Assembly (NCBI GenBank): GCA_907164885.2
Contig: OU015495.1
Span: 104,517,122 to 104,581,121 of the forward strand
Direction of reading: 5' to 3'
Source: Dolomedes plantarius
Taxonomy: Eukaryota > Arthropoda > Arachnida > Araneae > Dolomedidae
Length of the DNA stretch: 64,000 nt
Shown: positions 24,629 to 35,766 of the stretch, piece by piece
How positions within the stretch are numbered: position 1 is the first letter of the stretch
Layout: each line of letters begins with the position of its first letter
Made by a program: the position numbers and the translations under genes
Notes under the pieces: model-generated
What the model was told of the DNA's origin: nothing
Seen by the model: only the letters and a program-made list of their open reading frames with translations
Databases searched by the model: none

Positions 24629-25286
24629 AGCTGAATACACGTGCTTCTCTACGGAGTACATTTTAGGATAATTACAAAGAAAAAATAATGAAATTTCTTT
24701 TGAGAGGATTTCCTTATAAACAATATTTTTTATTCTTCATTGAGTGGAACTAATATTACCGCGAACTTACACGTGAGCAAGCTACGTAAAACTGACCGTG
24801 GGAAAAACAATTTTCTCTTAAATCTACGCCAGCGTATTTTAAAGTTTGACTTTGAGACTTATTTATCGTCATGGCGAAGCAAACTTTGAGGGGAAATTGC
24901 AGTCTCTTAGAGTTAAAGAAGGAGGTCATTGGGTACTAGAGGAATGCGTTGCACGAACACTTTTTCTCCTTCAGCACACCCGGTTAAAATAATGGCTTCG
25001 ATTGAATTTTTATGCAGGGCTTTGACTTGAAGTCTAGTGCCATTACACAATTTTGGTGGTTTTAAATTCCGAAGGAGCATTACGGGTGTGCCCTTCCGCA
25101 AAGAGATCTTATGGTATGGAAGACCCGGTGGTTTAAGGGAATTTAAAAACTCTACCAGATAGTTAACTGCATGATCTGAATTACAGACAGTGTCTATCGA
25201 CTGTCAAAATTTCATCCCTTTAGGTCCAGCGGTTTGGTCTGTGCGAGGTCTGTCAGTCAGTCACGGAACAGTTTTATATAAAGGTT
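24629..25286 (-). mobile_element. Internally deleted Helitron with helicase remnant
   Basis: On the minus strand the 5' side carries ACTGTTCCGTGACTGACTGA-type repeats at about 25250-25275, and the 3' side ends ...TACTCCGTAGAGAAGCACG...TTCAGCTAG at 24629, matching the family at 7891. Between them is a piece of the helicase gene. This links the small Helitrons in the window to a PIF1-helicase-bearing parent. Confidence 0.82.
24790..25200 (-). pseudogene. Helitron PIF1-like helicase, C-terminal fragment
   Basis: Helitron Rep-helicase proteins drive rolling-circle transposition. The visible fragment reads, on the minus strand, SDHAVNYLVEFLNSLKPPGL, then GTPVMLLRNLKPPKLCNGTR, then, after a frame change near 24915, RLQFPLKVCFAMTINKSQSQ and GQFYVACSRVSSR. 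NKSQ...QTL and FYVACSRV are the helicase C-terminal motifs of the PIF1 family. Walker A/B and the Rep domain are missing, so it is non-functional. Confidence 0.88.
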
Positions 25287-25289
25287 TAA

Positions 25290-26480
25290 TTTAATATCCA
25301 TAAAACATACTAATTTGAATTAAATTCTTAAAAAACTTCCATCTCAATTAGTCTAGTGGGTAAATTTTATCTTTTACTGTATTTCAATATTTTTTTTTTG
25401 TCAATGTCGTTGCTATGCACGTGACGCAAAATTAATTTTAAGTACCCCAAAAAGAAAAGAAATCTTGTAATCAGCATTTAATCAATTAAATTCCAAAAAT
25501 TTATCTTTAAAAATTCACCAAAAATCAGAAACTAAGGTGTGTTTGTTGGGCTTGACATCCGAAAAATGATGTTCGATCCCAACTTTGAATCAAAAATGAC
25601 TTTAAAAGAGAGGGAGGCTTGGGTATCATTCAAGTAAATTGTGACCAAGTTCTTGGAGAATAAAAAGGACCCACATTATATTTCTATTGTAGCCAACATG
25701 CTGGAAAAGTTCAAAAAGTTAGGTTGTTTGATGAGCCTCAAGATTCACTTTTTGAACAGTCACCTTGATTTTTTCCCCAAATATTTTGGGTGATGTCAGT
25801 GAGGAGCAAGGTGAGCGGTTTCATCAAGATATTAAATTCATGGAAAGACGGCATCAGGGCCGCTGGAATACCAATATGATGGGAGACTACTGTTGGTCAC
25901 TTCACCGAGAAGTTGAGCAAGTGATTCACAGGCGAAAAAGCAATATCAAGAGCTTTAAGGAGAAGAGGGATAGGAAATATAAGCCAATGCACACATAAAA
26001 CCTGTGTAATTAAAATGTATTTTCATGTTTACACTTGAATAAAAGTTTTGTTCATATTGTAATATTTATTTATTTTTAATTTCTGTGGTATGTTTGGCTA
26101 ATTTTCTAGTTTCCGACGCAGTCACATTGTGACGAAACTGTGGGTGATAGAAAAAAAACTGAGGTCAGATACTGATTCAGCACCAAAAATTACAGAAAAA
26201 TCAGCTATTAACGTAAAAAAAGTTTTCAAAAAGTTATTTTTCGTTGGCCTGTGTTATTATTTTAAATGCAGACTTAAAATTCTTTTACAAAAACAGCTTA
26301 AAATTTTAACTTAAAAAAATCTAAGAAGAATTTTTCAAGAATCTTTCTTAGTGCACCCCTACACTATAAGAAGAATCGCCATGCAAAATTTCAGCTCTTT
26401 AGGCCCAGCGCTTTGATGTGTACGTAATCTGTCAGTCATTCAGTCAGTCACGGAACTGTTTTATATATATACGAGTAGAT
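25290..26480 (-). mobile_element. Second Helitron copy interrupted by another insertion
   Basis: 25370-25535 matches the Helitron interior (TATGCACGTGACGCAAAATTA and AAAATTCACCAAAAATCAGAAA) and 26245-26480 matches its 5' side (AAGAATCGCCATGCAAAATT and the CAGTCAGTCACGGAACTGTT region), both in minus orientation. The stretch 25537-26245 between them is foreign. The 3' hairpin end is not present, perhaps lost when the 24629-25286 copy inserted. Confidence 0.7.
25545..25998 (+). pseudogene. Fragment of a repeat-associated arthropod protein (HSHLDFFP/GERFHQD type)
   Basis: The + strand reads MTLKEREAWVSFK, a stop, then IVANMLEKFKKLGCLMSLKI and NSHLDFFP, and after a +1 shift in a T run, GDVSEEQGERFHQDIKFMER, DYCWSLHREVEQVIHRRKS and a terminal basic segment ending MHT. 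I remember similar proteins as multi-copy, uncharacterised sequences in many arthropod assemblies, but I cannot assign a transposon class. It has a stop and a frameshift. AATAAA follows at about 26037. No introns are evident, so it could be a retrocopy or part of a DNA transposon. Confidence 0.6.
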
Positions 26481-26579
26481 TATCAGTTTCTTTCTTAATA
26501 AAGATTTTAAAAAAGTATATAATAAAAAATAATATAAATAAAATTTAAATAATATATATCAAAATATTCATTTTATTTT

Positions 26580-26815
26580 AATGTTGACTTCGGACCATAA
26601 GACGCACCCCAATTCTAAGTCAGTTATTTTATGTAGAAAGATGAGTCTTATATACGAAAAATACGAAAAGATGTAAAACAAAAGCATTCTTTAGGATTTT
26701 TTTTATATAAAACTTTTGCGTAGTACAGATGATTCGCAGAAGATATGGGATATTTTTATTTTGGTACTTTACCGTGATATTAGGCAAATCTCAGTGATCT
26801 TTTTATGGTTTAGGG
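26580..26815. other. Remnant with CCATAAGACGCACC motif
   Basis: GACCATAAGACGCACCCCAA (26594-26613) is similar to the text at 24547-24570 (AACATAAGATGCACCTCAAA). The two are probably terminal pieces of one MITE family. Nothing else is recognisable before 27145. Confidence 0.4.
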
Positions 26816-27144
26816 ATGAACTACTTTGCCTGTAGTTTCGTCAAACATTTTTTAGTTTGTTTGTTTGTTTTGTTTTTCTTGTAAACTATCCTGTTTGAGA
26901 TGATTTGGGGGAGATATAAGGGAGTTTTACTTTTGCAATCTACCGTGACATCCAACAAATCTCAATGATCTTTTTATGGTTTCGTCATTAAGCGCTTTGA
27001 CTGAATCTTGTCAAATTTGTTCTGACGACATTGAGGGCGAAAACGAGAGTGCGGGAGTACGATAAACTGCGTCACCGAAATTTTGTGCAAGAAACACAAA
27101 TGATTTTATTTTATCGTCAATTTCAGTTCATGTGAACCACGCAA

Positions 27145-28182
27145 ATGAAAAACCGCGTTTTTCTTGGGGCTCTCGGTGTCAGGCTATTTCGCACAGATTT
27201 TCGAGGGCACAGATTTTTGAGGGTGGCAAAGTTTGAAGCCACGGTTTTGTTATCTGTTGCACCTGGGAGGGGAAGGAAACCTGCTTCTGTAGAAACCGAG
27301 GAGGCTGTTGCATTAGCAGTGGAGGAAGCAACAATGGAAAGCACACACGGTACGTGCAGCGTACGTGCTGTCGCACGTCGAATAGACGTACCATGGAGTA
27401 CTGTGTACAAAACTGTTCGTAAAGTGCTGCAGTTCTGCCCATACAAAATCAAACATGTTCAAGAACTTAAACGCAACGATCCTGCTGCAAGAGAATCTTT
27501 CGCTTTGGAATTCCTTGCACGGATGGAAATGGACGAACATTGGTCATGGAACATTTTGTTGACAGATGAGGCCCATTTTTACCTAAATGGCGATGTCAAC
27601 ACCCATAACTGCAGGATTTGGGCCTAACAAACCCCTCATGTTATCTACCCAGTTCCATTGCATTCGCCTAAAGTCACCATTTAGTGTGTTATGATAGCTA
27701 GTTTCATAATTGGACCATTTTTCTTTGAAGAGCAGTCGACAGCTGGACCTGTTACATGCACTGTGACTGCAGCGCGCTTAGAGTCAATGTTAAGATGTTT
27801 CGTGATACCTGAACTCCAGCAACGTGGCATTTTAGACAATACGATTTTTATGCAGCACGGGGTCCCACAGCACATTGGTACATGTGTCACACTGTTACTT
27901 AGGCAACATTTCACGAATGAACGGATTATAGGCCGAAACTTCTCCACAAAATGACCATCCCGGTCACCAGATCTTAACCCCTGTGACTTCTGGCTATGGG
28001 GTTATCTCAAAAGCACTGTTTATGGTGATAATCTAAAGAATTTGGCGGAATCGAAAGATGCGATACACCGACATGTCCGTAACATTCCTCCTGATATGCT
28101 AAGAGCTACTGTTGAGAATGCAGTAATGCGATTTAACTTGTTTTCGGAAAATGATGGACGCCACATCGAAAATGCTTTGTAA
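27145..28182 (+). pseudogene. Mariner-like transposase pseudogene with three nonsense codons
   Basis: A single reading frame of 346 codons is interrupted by TAA (27625), TAG (about 27682) and TGA (about 27952) but has no frameshift. In order: VRAVARRIDVPWSTVYKTVR (HTH), LLTDEAHFYLNGDVN (first catalytic Asp), FIIGPFFFEE, FMQHGVPQHIG where the second catalytic Asp is replaced by His, and SPDLNPCDFWLWGYLKS (third Asp). It belongs to the same lineage as the transposase at 9724-10988, with the same ~42-residue spacing before the third Asp. The N-terminal DUF4817-like part is missing. Confidence 0.88.
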
Positions 28183-28428
28183 CACGTTTCAGAAACGATT
28201 AAACACATTTTAAACCGATGTCTTCATGTCTTATTTTGTTTAACAATATCGCATACAACGCCATTTCCCCTCTGGTGGTGAGTTTTTTAACCCTTCTTTT
28301 TTTTGCGGAAAAGAAATTCCTATGACCTCCTTTAAACTATTGCCAAGTTTAATAACATTTGGTCCAGAAGTTTTCCTTTTATGACCATTTTAAAGTGGAA
28401 CTATAATTATAACCACCCTGTATATATA
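28183..28428 (+). mobile_element. 3' flank and right terminus of the mariner-like element
   Basis: After the stop codon the sequence runs to TTATAACCACCCTG|TA, a terminal-repeat-like end, with TA at the junction. The corresponding left end upstream of 27145 was not recognised, so the element is probably 5'-truncated. Confidence 0.55.
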
Positions 28429-29177
28429 CAGGGTGATTTTTATTAAACTCACACTACTCAAAGCCACCTGTAACGCGATCTATTAGCCGGAATTCCATCA
28501 AAATTGATACAGGGACTAAGGACGACAAGGGGAAGAGTTTGCATTAAAAAAAATTAGTTCCAAAAGTCGCCGATAGGGGAAGATATGGTGCTGTTGTTGG
28601 CGCACAAGAGAATTTGCATAAAACGCAAGTAAAACATCAAAATGAAAATTCATGACTACATAATCGACAGCAGTGCTAGTATTTTGGGCCATAAAGATCA
28701 GTGGGGAATCTTTTGGGCCATCGCTTTACATAAGAGAGAGTCATCAATCGCTTTTTTTCACTTGCATGGCCACCTCGCTCCCCAGACCTAACCCATGGGA
28801 CTTCTTTCTGTGGGGTTATAAGTCCAAGGTGTATCTTCATGTAGTCTCTAACTTGGCGGCCCTAAAGGTCAATATATCCTGGACTGTGATGTACATTCCT
28901 GGTGACATGTTCGTTGAGAACGTAGTGTTCAGGATGCAATGTGTCATCCACCAGGATGGTGTTCACATTGAAGGAGGGAGAAGTGGATTTGCTGCATAAA
29001 GTGGTGTTCCAGTGAAGTTTTTTTGCTATTCATGTGTCTGCTTATTACAACTTTTTCGGTATTCACCCCTTATCTTTATAGTCCGAAATACTGACGCTCC
29101 TGTCGACTACGAAGTCGTGAATTTGCATTTTGATGTTTTACTTGCGTTTTCTGCACATTGTCGGGTGCGCCGACTAA

Positions 29178-29178
<1 letters not shown>
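28429..29178 (+). mobile_element. Degraded mariner-like element with ~110-bp inverted repeats
   Basis: 28594-28700 and 29060-29175 are inverted copies (shared AACGCAAGTAAAACATCAAA and CAAATTCA.GAC.. blocks). Between them is a transposase C-terminal remnant (28750-28999) with RSPDLTPWDFFLWGYKSKVY, the third-Asp region of the mariner group. The start at TA|CAGGGTGATTTTTATTAAA suggests the left limit. The right side ends at the next (TA)n array. Confidence 0.7.
28750..28999 (+). pseudogene. Mariner-like transposase C-terminal remnant
   Basis: Only the C-terminal quarter is present: a PDLTPWDFFLWGY motif containing the third catalytic Asp, followed by a helical tail. The N-terminal DNA-binding domains and the first two acidic residues are gone. 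Confidence 0.7.

Positions 29179-29247
<69 letters not shown>
29179..29247. repeat. (TA)n microsatellite
   Basis: About 34 TA units between the degraded element and the Tc1 left end. Confidence 0.98.
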
Positions 29248-29250
<3 letters not shown>

Positions 29251-30662
29251 TGCTGGCCACTGTAAATGCAACACCCTAAAGGAAACATGCAAATAACATG
29301 AAATTTACAACATGCATTAGCGGAGGTGAAATATGCAAATGATTAGAATTTCAGCGCAGACGCACATCACGCGCGCCTGTGGCGCCACTTCAAAGCGTTA
29401 TTTAAGGCTTGGAGATTTCGACGATTTCAAGTTCGGCAATTGTGTTTTTCTTGTGGTTTTTCAAAAAACGATCAATTATGCGTCGTCGAAAACAGCGATC
29501 ATCTTTTGATCAAGTATCCGAGTTCGACAGAGGAAGGATAGTGGCATACCGAGATTGTGGATTATCTTTCAGGGAAATCGGTAGTCGTGTTGGACAAAAC
29601 CAAACAACTGTAATGCGGATATGTGATCGTTGGATGCAGGAGGGTACGACGGACCGGCGTGTTCGATCGCATCCACCTCAGCGCACCACTTCACGTGATG
29701 ACAGGCAAATTGTGCGCATGGCAGTGACGGATCGCTCAGTCACATCACAAACCATAACACAGCACATGCAGTCTGTAACGCATCATCCAGTATCTGCGCG
29801 TACCATTCGACGCCGTTTACAGCAGAGTGGTCTGTCCGCAAGACGTCCATTGCTTTGTCTACCCTTGACGCAGAACCACAGACGTCTCCGCCGCTAATGG
29901 TGCGATGACAGAAGGATGTGGACGGCAGAATGGAATGAAATTGTCTTTACTGATGAGTCACGCTTCTGTCTGCAACACCACGATGGTCGCATTCGAGTCT
30001 GGAGACACCGTGAAGAGAGGATGCTGAACAGCTGCGTTATGCACCGCCACACTGGTCCTGCACCGGGTATTATGGTATGGGGCGGTATTGGATATCACTC
30101 TCGCACACCTCTAGTACGCATTGCCGGTACTTTAAACAGCCAGCGCTACATCTCCGAGGTGTTGGAGCCAGTTGTCCTTCCTTACCTTCAGGGCTTGCTC
30201 ACAGCCATATTTCAACAGGATAATGCGCGACCACACGTGGCACGCATTGTCCAACGGTTCTTCGTCAATCGCCAGATTGAATTGCTTCCCTGGCCGCCTC
30301 GCTCTCTGGATCTTTCGCCGATAGAAAACATGTGGTCCATGGTTGCTCTACGATTGACCCAGATTCCATCCCCAGCTGCCACAGCAGATCAACTTTGGCA
30401 ACGTGTGGAAGCTGCTTGGTCTGCTGTACCCCAAGAACTCATCCAAAGTCTCTTTGAATCAATGCCGAGCAGCGGTGAATAAATGTGGCAGCGATGATCT
30501 CCAACAATGGCGGCTACTCTGGCTTCTGATTTTGGCAGGAACCACACTTCACAGAAGTCTATAAATTTAATCATTTGATACTTGATCAACATGCTATCTA
30601 CAAAATAAATTGTGTTGTGATATCTCTTGTCTTTCTTGGTGTTGCAATTTGGGTGGCCAGCA

Positions 30663-30665
<3 letters not shown>
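29248..30665 (+). mobile_element. Tc1-like transposon inserted within a (TA)n array
   Basis: Ends CACTGCTGGCCAC (left) and, inverted, TACTGCTGGCCAC (right) form short TIRs that continue through TGCAACACC. TA dinucleotides flank both ends, and both flanks are (TA)n runs. The transposase occupies the centre on the + strand. Full element length (~1.4 kb) is retained. Confidence 0.88.
29478..30482 (+). pseudogene. Tc1 transposase (DD34E) with one nonsense codon
   Basis: It would catalyse cut-and-paste transposition at TA. The N-terminal paired-type HTH region (FDRGRIVAYRDCGLSFREIG, then a second helix set near VSARTIRRRLQ) is followed by the catalytic core with FTDESRF (first Asp, residue 159), QQDNARPH (second Asp) and LDLSPIENMW (Glu), with 34 residues between second Asp and Glu. 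A TAA at 29895-29897 (codon 140), exactly in frame, separates the HTH half from the catalytic half. The usual SPDLSP reads SLDLSP. Near 30478 the frame is disturbed, so the C-terminus ends early; a further in-frame-like tail (NNGGYSGF) lies beyond in another frame. The start ATG at 29478 begins the basic MRRRKQ head usual for this group. Confidence 0.92.
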
Positions 30666-30733
<68 letters not shown>

Positions 30734-30735
30734 TA
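30664..30735. repeat. (TA)n microsatellite
   Basis: TA repeats with a single TG interruption at about 30715, between two Tc1-type elements. Confidence 0.97.
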
Positions 30736-32025
30736 TAGAGGTGGTTATCAAAATAATGGAAACACTGAGAAACATCATGAAAATCTTTATTAATACGGGG
30801 CAGGATCACCTTTGTCATATCATACCACCTGATTCATCTTGGAATTGTATTATGCAGGTTATAAATAGTGGTTAAGAATATATTATACAATTCTTTAGGG
30901 AAAAATCATGAAAGTTCCTGTAGAGATGCTGTGGTGGATATCGATACTTTTATCTATCCACTTATACAGATCACAGTGGTTGGATGATTTATAGTCGGGG
31001 GGATTGTACAGAGCAATATAAGATATTTGACTTCTTTTTCATGCTCTTCAAACCAATACTTGATAGATTTAGCTGTATGTATAGGGGGATTATCATACCG
31101 GAGAACGCCATCCCCTGCAAGAAACAATGTTTGCATCATAGGATGGACCAGTAAGCTAAAATTTCGACATAGTCCTTCTCATTCAATCTCCCTTTCAGGG
31201 CCATAATAGGGCCTGAAGAAAACCATGAGATGCCATTCCAAACCCTGATAGATCTACCTCCATGATTGACAGTTGAGATGAGACAGCCAGAATCTTACGC
31301 TTGTGTAGGTGTTCTCCAGGAATACTCACGTCCTGTTGCGACGAACAATGTGAACAATGATTCGTCGGACCAAATGCCGTTTTTCGACATATTATTCGAC
31401 CAGGATTTACGCTCGTGGCACCATTGTGGACAATATTTTGTATTGGCATCTATTACAAGTGGCTTGGGAATAACTACTCTTCCGTAAATGCTTTGTTTGT
31501 GAAGTCCCCTTCTACCTCTAATGGTTGATACCAGAACATGCAGATGCCGATTGAGCTCTTCGGTCATTTAGGTTGCAGTTGTTGCCTTTCTTCGTGTCAC
31601 TTTCCGATTCAGTACCTCGTCCGTCTCTTTCACTCAGCTCTCCCTTTCGTCCACTATTCTGTTTGGCAAAGGATGTTTTTCCGTGCACTCTGTATGCTAT
31701 CATGACTTTCGATACCATAGCTCAAAAACACCCATTAGCCTGGGGGTTGCATTAACAGACACTCCAATTTAAACGCGCTCCAACAATTTGCCCTTTTCAC
31801 AAGGTCTGCAAGGTTTAACATTTTACGCTGTCCCCCCCCCCCCCCAAAAAAAAAAAAGCACGATGTCCTTAGCTACATTACTGCTACCTGACAGTAGAAT
31901 AATACATACACTATATTATATAAAAAAATACCGGTGGCCAGACTTCTTTTTTTAGGAATACGAATCACATTCATAATCGCCACTAATAATGATTGGTGTT
32001 TTTATTATTCTGATAACCACCTGTG
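30736..32025 (-). mobile_element. Degraded Tc1-like transposon (AGGTGGTTATCA ends)
   Basis: Left TAGAGGTGGTTATCAAAATA and inverted right CACAGGTGGTTATCAGAATA are terminal repeats, flanked by TA. The transposase remnant is on the minus strand. (TA)n arrays adjoin both ends (30664-30735 and 32026-32047). Confidence 0.85.
30940..31718 (-). pseudogene. Tc1-like transposase pseudogene
   Basis: On the minus strand: a first-Asp block (GIWSDESLFTLFVATGREYS), WRTPTQ, then after frame changes MMQTLFLAGDGVLRYDNPPI HTAK (second Asp, with the usual DNAP reading DNPP), SWF-like EEHEKEVKYL, and a mutated PPD..-type segment in place of the PDLN.IE motif. Frameshifts and substitutions throughout make it a relic. 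The HTH half is hardly readable. Confidence 0.8.
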
Positions 32026-32049
32026 TATATATATATATATATATATAAC

Positions 32050-32103
32050 CCTAAGAGCCGACGTTCCCCCCCCCCCCAAATCTTTGAATTGGAGCCGCCC
32101 CTG
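32050..32103 (-). mobile_element. hAT-type terminal remnant (CAGGGGCGGCTCCA)
   Basis: On the minus strand it begins CAGGGGCGGCTCCAATTC and passes through a G/C homopolymer. The following GTTCAATA could be its duplication. No partner end was found. From 32104 to 32796 nothing else is recognised. Confidence 0.5.
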
Positions 32104-32804
32104 GTTCAATATACGCCTCAGTTTGAAAGGGACCTCTCACCTATAATTCCCTAAAACTTCCAATTCGAGCTTTTCCTCAAAATTCTTTTCTCTTAAATAA
32201 GCTCTTTTCGAGAAACTTTTTGTTCGATGTTGGTCTTCTCTTTCCCTCCTCGTCATCGCCGGAGAAGATGTTCATTCTTCATTCTTTCGTTCTTCATAGC
32301 GATGCATTTTACCATGTCCTCCTTTTCTTTTCTTTTTTAACCACCACCATTACTCATTAAGTCTCTCACTGATCAATATTGCTTCTTGAGTTGTCCGTCA
32401 TTGGTTGGTCCGTGATTCTTGCCATATCAAGAAAGAAAACTCAAGCAGACAGATCGGGCTGGATAAATTATGATCTTTACCTCACTAAACAGTCGCTTGA
32501 TTGGTGTCGAAATTTACAGTATATTACTACAAAATCGGTAAATGAATAAAGGTGTCGATTGATCTCAAACTGTGCATGATCAACGAAACTGAAGAAAAAA
32601 ACCGAAAACTCTATGAATAAAAATATCTGGTTAAGCGTTTTAAGATTCCAAAAACGATTCATACAGCAAGTCTACAAAATATGGATGACTGTATGAGATC
32701 CTATCACGAATGAGGAGTAGATTCAAAATTTTTCAACTTCATAGTGCTGGCTAAAGAAACAGAATAAACAGAGCGAATAACATTGTCAAATATAGTGCAG
32801 TTAC

Positions 32805-33937
32805 CAGGGCCCGATTGTGAACGCTGGGGGCCCCTGGGCAGATGCTATTTGGGGGACCCCCCCCCCCCCCCCCTATGAACATTTATAATAATTACAAAAT
32901 AAAAAGAACTTTTTATATACCATGTTTTTAAATTTTCTGTTGAATCATATAAACTTGACAATTCTATGTATTAATAAATACTTTTAAAAAAATTTTTTTG
33001 ATGAATTATCCCATCAACTTGAAAGAAAATGAAGTTAATTGGAAGTTAACTTGCGTTTAACTTTTCGTTCCCGTTCCGGCCAATAGATGGCTGCACCAGT
33101 TTACAAAACAAAATTAACTGAAAATAACTGAAAATTAATTTAATTCTGCGTAAAGATGGCTAAAAGTATTTAAAAAATGCATTGTCATCGTGTTCTGCGC
33201 TAGTCTAAAAGTTTCAAATGTCTAGTTGGTCGGGAAGTTAGTTAAAAATCGATTGTAAGATTTGTACTGGACAAACACACACGCAAACAAACATACAAAC
33301 AAACAAGAAAGCAAGTTAATAAAAACATGGTAAAAATAAGAACTCTCCATGGACTGTATTATTAGAAGTACTAGGTGCATACACCAAGCGTGTGAGGAAA
33401 AGTTGTTAAAAATCAGGGTTAAAAAATAATAGTTTAATTTAAATTTTGATTCAAATAACGATGTAAACCAAACAACCCTGCATGCGAGTCCTATATTTGC
33501 TATTACAGTGTACGGATGAAGCATTCATAAACATGTTTCACATCAAATTGAAAAAGCCTTTCACCTTCTGCTGTACGTCTGATACAGCCTGATAGTTTAA
33601 CATGTTTCCTAAAACAGAAAGTGAAATTAAAAACTTTCACTTATTTGGCACCCTATCTATTTTAGTGCTGATAAATATCGTTAAAGAGGACAGTTTTGGG
33701 CCCCTTAGCATCAGGGGCCCCAGGGCCCGATTATGAACCTTACGAACATTTATAAAAATAAGAACTCTCCATGGGCTATACATACTATTAGAAGTACTAG
33801 GTGCATACACCAAGGGGGTTTTGGGGCCCCCTAGCATCAGGAGGCCCTGGGCAAAGTCCCGATTTGCCCATGCAATAAAAAGCCCTGCAGGGGGCCCTGT
33901 GCAATGTCTCGATTTGCTCATGCGTTAAAAGACCCTG
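32805..33937. mobile_element. Non-autonomous hAT with 8-bp TSD GCAGTTAC
   Basis: Ends CAGGGCCCGATTGTG and ...AAAGACCCTG are flanked by identical GCAGTTAC (32797-32804 and 33938-33945). Inside, blocks around AGAACTCTCCATGG and GTGCATACACCAAG occur twice (33335-33395 and 33755-33815). The left-central part is inverted relative to 39240-39650 (shared TTCCGGCCAATAGATG-like and CTTTTCGTTCCCGTTCC). No transposase remains. Confidence 0.88.
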
Positions 33938-34121
33938 GCAGTTACCAATATTTGAAATGATTGGAAAAGAACTCGCAACTCTGTTGTAGTCATCCGATAT
34001 GCCTGATTTCCCGTATTAACCCGAATGGTGATTGCCAAAAATATTCAATCACCCAGCAAAAATCTAGTTACTCGAGAAAAGCCTTGAGTTACTCGAGGGG
34101 CCAAATGGTCCTTTTCACTTA

Positions 34122-34637
34122 TCTATATATATATAAAACAGTTCCGTAACTGACTCACTGACAGACTGACTGACAGACAACGCACAGACCAAACCGCTGT
34201 ACCTAAAGAGCTGAAATTTTGCATGGCGATTCTTCTTATGGTGTAGGGGTGCACTAAGAAAGATTTTTGAAAAATTCTTCTGAGATTTTTTTAAATTAAA
34301 TTTTTAAGCTGTTTATGTAACTCTTTTTAAGTGTGCATTTAAAATAATAATTTGAGGTTATAAAATTTATATTACGAGAAAGATCATAAAAATTCCTTTA
34401 AAATGAAATCTTTTTCGAATCTTAACTCTATTTCCTGATTTTTGGTGAATTTTTAAAGATTAATTTTTAGAATTTAATTTATTAAATGCCGATCACGTGA
34501 TTTCTTTTTCTGGTACTTTAAATAAATTTATCGTCACGTGCATAACAACTAAATAGACAAAAAAATATTTTTTTTTCTAATGCAGCAGACGATTGGATAT
34601 TATCCAAAAAAAAAAATGAATATCCCTTACGATTTTT

Positions 34638-34688
<51 letters not shown>

Positions 34689-34820
34689 CATGAATTGTAT
34701 ACATTGATCGTCGTATTTATTATAAATATATATATTTAATTTTTTTGGCATTAATTGCATACATTGACCGTTGTATTTAATTTGAATGTACTCCGTAGCG
34801 AAGTGCGGGTTTTCAGCTAG
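34122..34820 (+). mobile_element. Non-autonomous Helitron, full copy
   Basis: TCTATATATATATAAAACAG start after A; GTGCGGGTTTTCAGCTAG end before T; 3' hairpin TCCGTA-GCGAAG-TGCGGG. It is very similar to 7891-8550, with a (TA)n expansion at 34637-34687 that the latter lacks. Confidence 0.9.
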
Positions 34821-34849
34821 TTCTATATATTATATTACTATATGTTTTT

Positions 34850-34913
34850 CGGAAGAGGGGGGCGCCAAAAAGGTATGGTGCCCCGGGCGCCAATTATGCT
34901 CGTTACGTCACTG
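34850..34913 (-). mobile_element. hAT-type terminal remnant (CAGTGACGTAACG)
   Basis: On the minus strand it begins CAGTGACGTAACGAGCATAA and continues into GGCGCCCGGGGCACC, a common hAT end structure. It directly follows the Helitron 3' end, so the Helitron may have inserted in this hAT. No partner end is visible. Confidence 0.5.
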
Positions 34914-35215
34914 ACTCAATCGAAGGTTCATTTGTACGTCTCCCTGTCCTCTTTTTGGGGATTGTCAGCCCATTGAAAAGAAGTTGAGCGAGAGGTCAGT
35001 GTAGTTTGCGGAAGAACATGAACACGTGTAATTGCAACAATCATGCGGATTTCCCATGCTAAAATAAAGAGTGAACGTTACATGATGTTAAGCGAGAAAT
35101 AACTGTGCATGACTACTTATCGTTACTTAATAAGAATGTTATTTTCTTACTATCCTATCCTTTATTAAGGTATCGCCCTGGGTTCGAAAAACTTTTTTTT
35201 TTGTTGGTTTGGAGT

Positions 35216-35463
35216 TGACCTTGAAGATTATTGGTCCTGTAATTTTGAACCGAGTCAAGTGACGAGACCGGAACAGTTGACCCCACATCTCCAGAAATAT
35301 TTTGGGAACCTGGAGAACGTTGCAGCTACGACAGATTTTTCCCGTGCATCAGCAGCCATTATTGTACACGTCGGTGGTTTTGTCAGCGACGGGCATCGAA
35401 CCAGCGACGTTCAGATCACTGGCCCGCTGCCCTTGCCAACCGAACCACCACACCAGGTCTAAC
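35216..35463 (-). mobile_element. tRNA-derived SINE (minus strand), 3'-truncated
   Basis: Read on the minus strand: GTGTGGTGGTTCGGTTGGCA head, then CGCTGGTTCGATGCCCGTCG (B box), then body blocks CACCGACGTGTACA and CGTCACTTGACTCGGTTC shared with SINEs at 38404 and 47360. The tail after GACTCGGTTCAAAATTAC is degraded. Confidence 0.82.
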
Positions 35464-35766
35464 ACCCCCCCCCCCGGTTCTGAGATTCATTGTTTAAATG
35501 CTTAAATGTGAGGATTTGCCTGAAAAGGAAAATATGAGGATTTGACACATTCAGGTCATCGTGCAGGTAGTTTTCGAGTAAAGAAATGTTCTGTTGATGA
35601 AAAATTTCTCCATTATGACTTTCCTTTATCCTATATTGTCTTCAACATTTGCGTATAAAAACACGAATTTGCTCAGTACCGATCAACATTGTGTTAAACT
35701 TTTCCTTACGGGCTTGGATAGCATGTATCCCAGGAACACTTGTCCATAAATGAATGAATTTGTATA

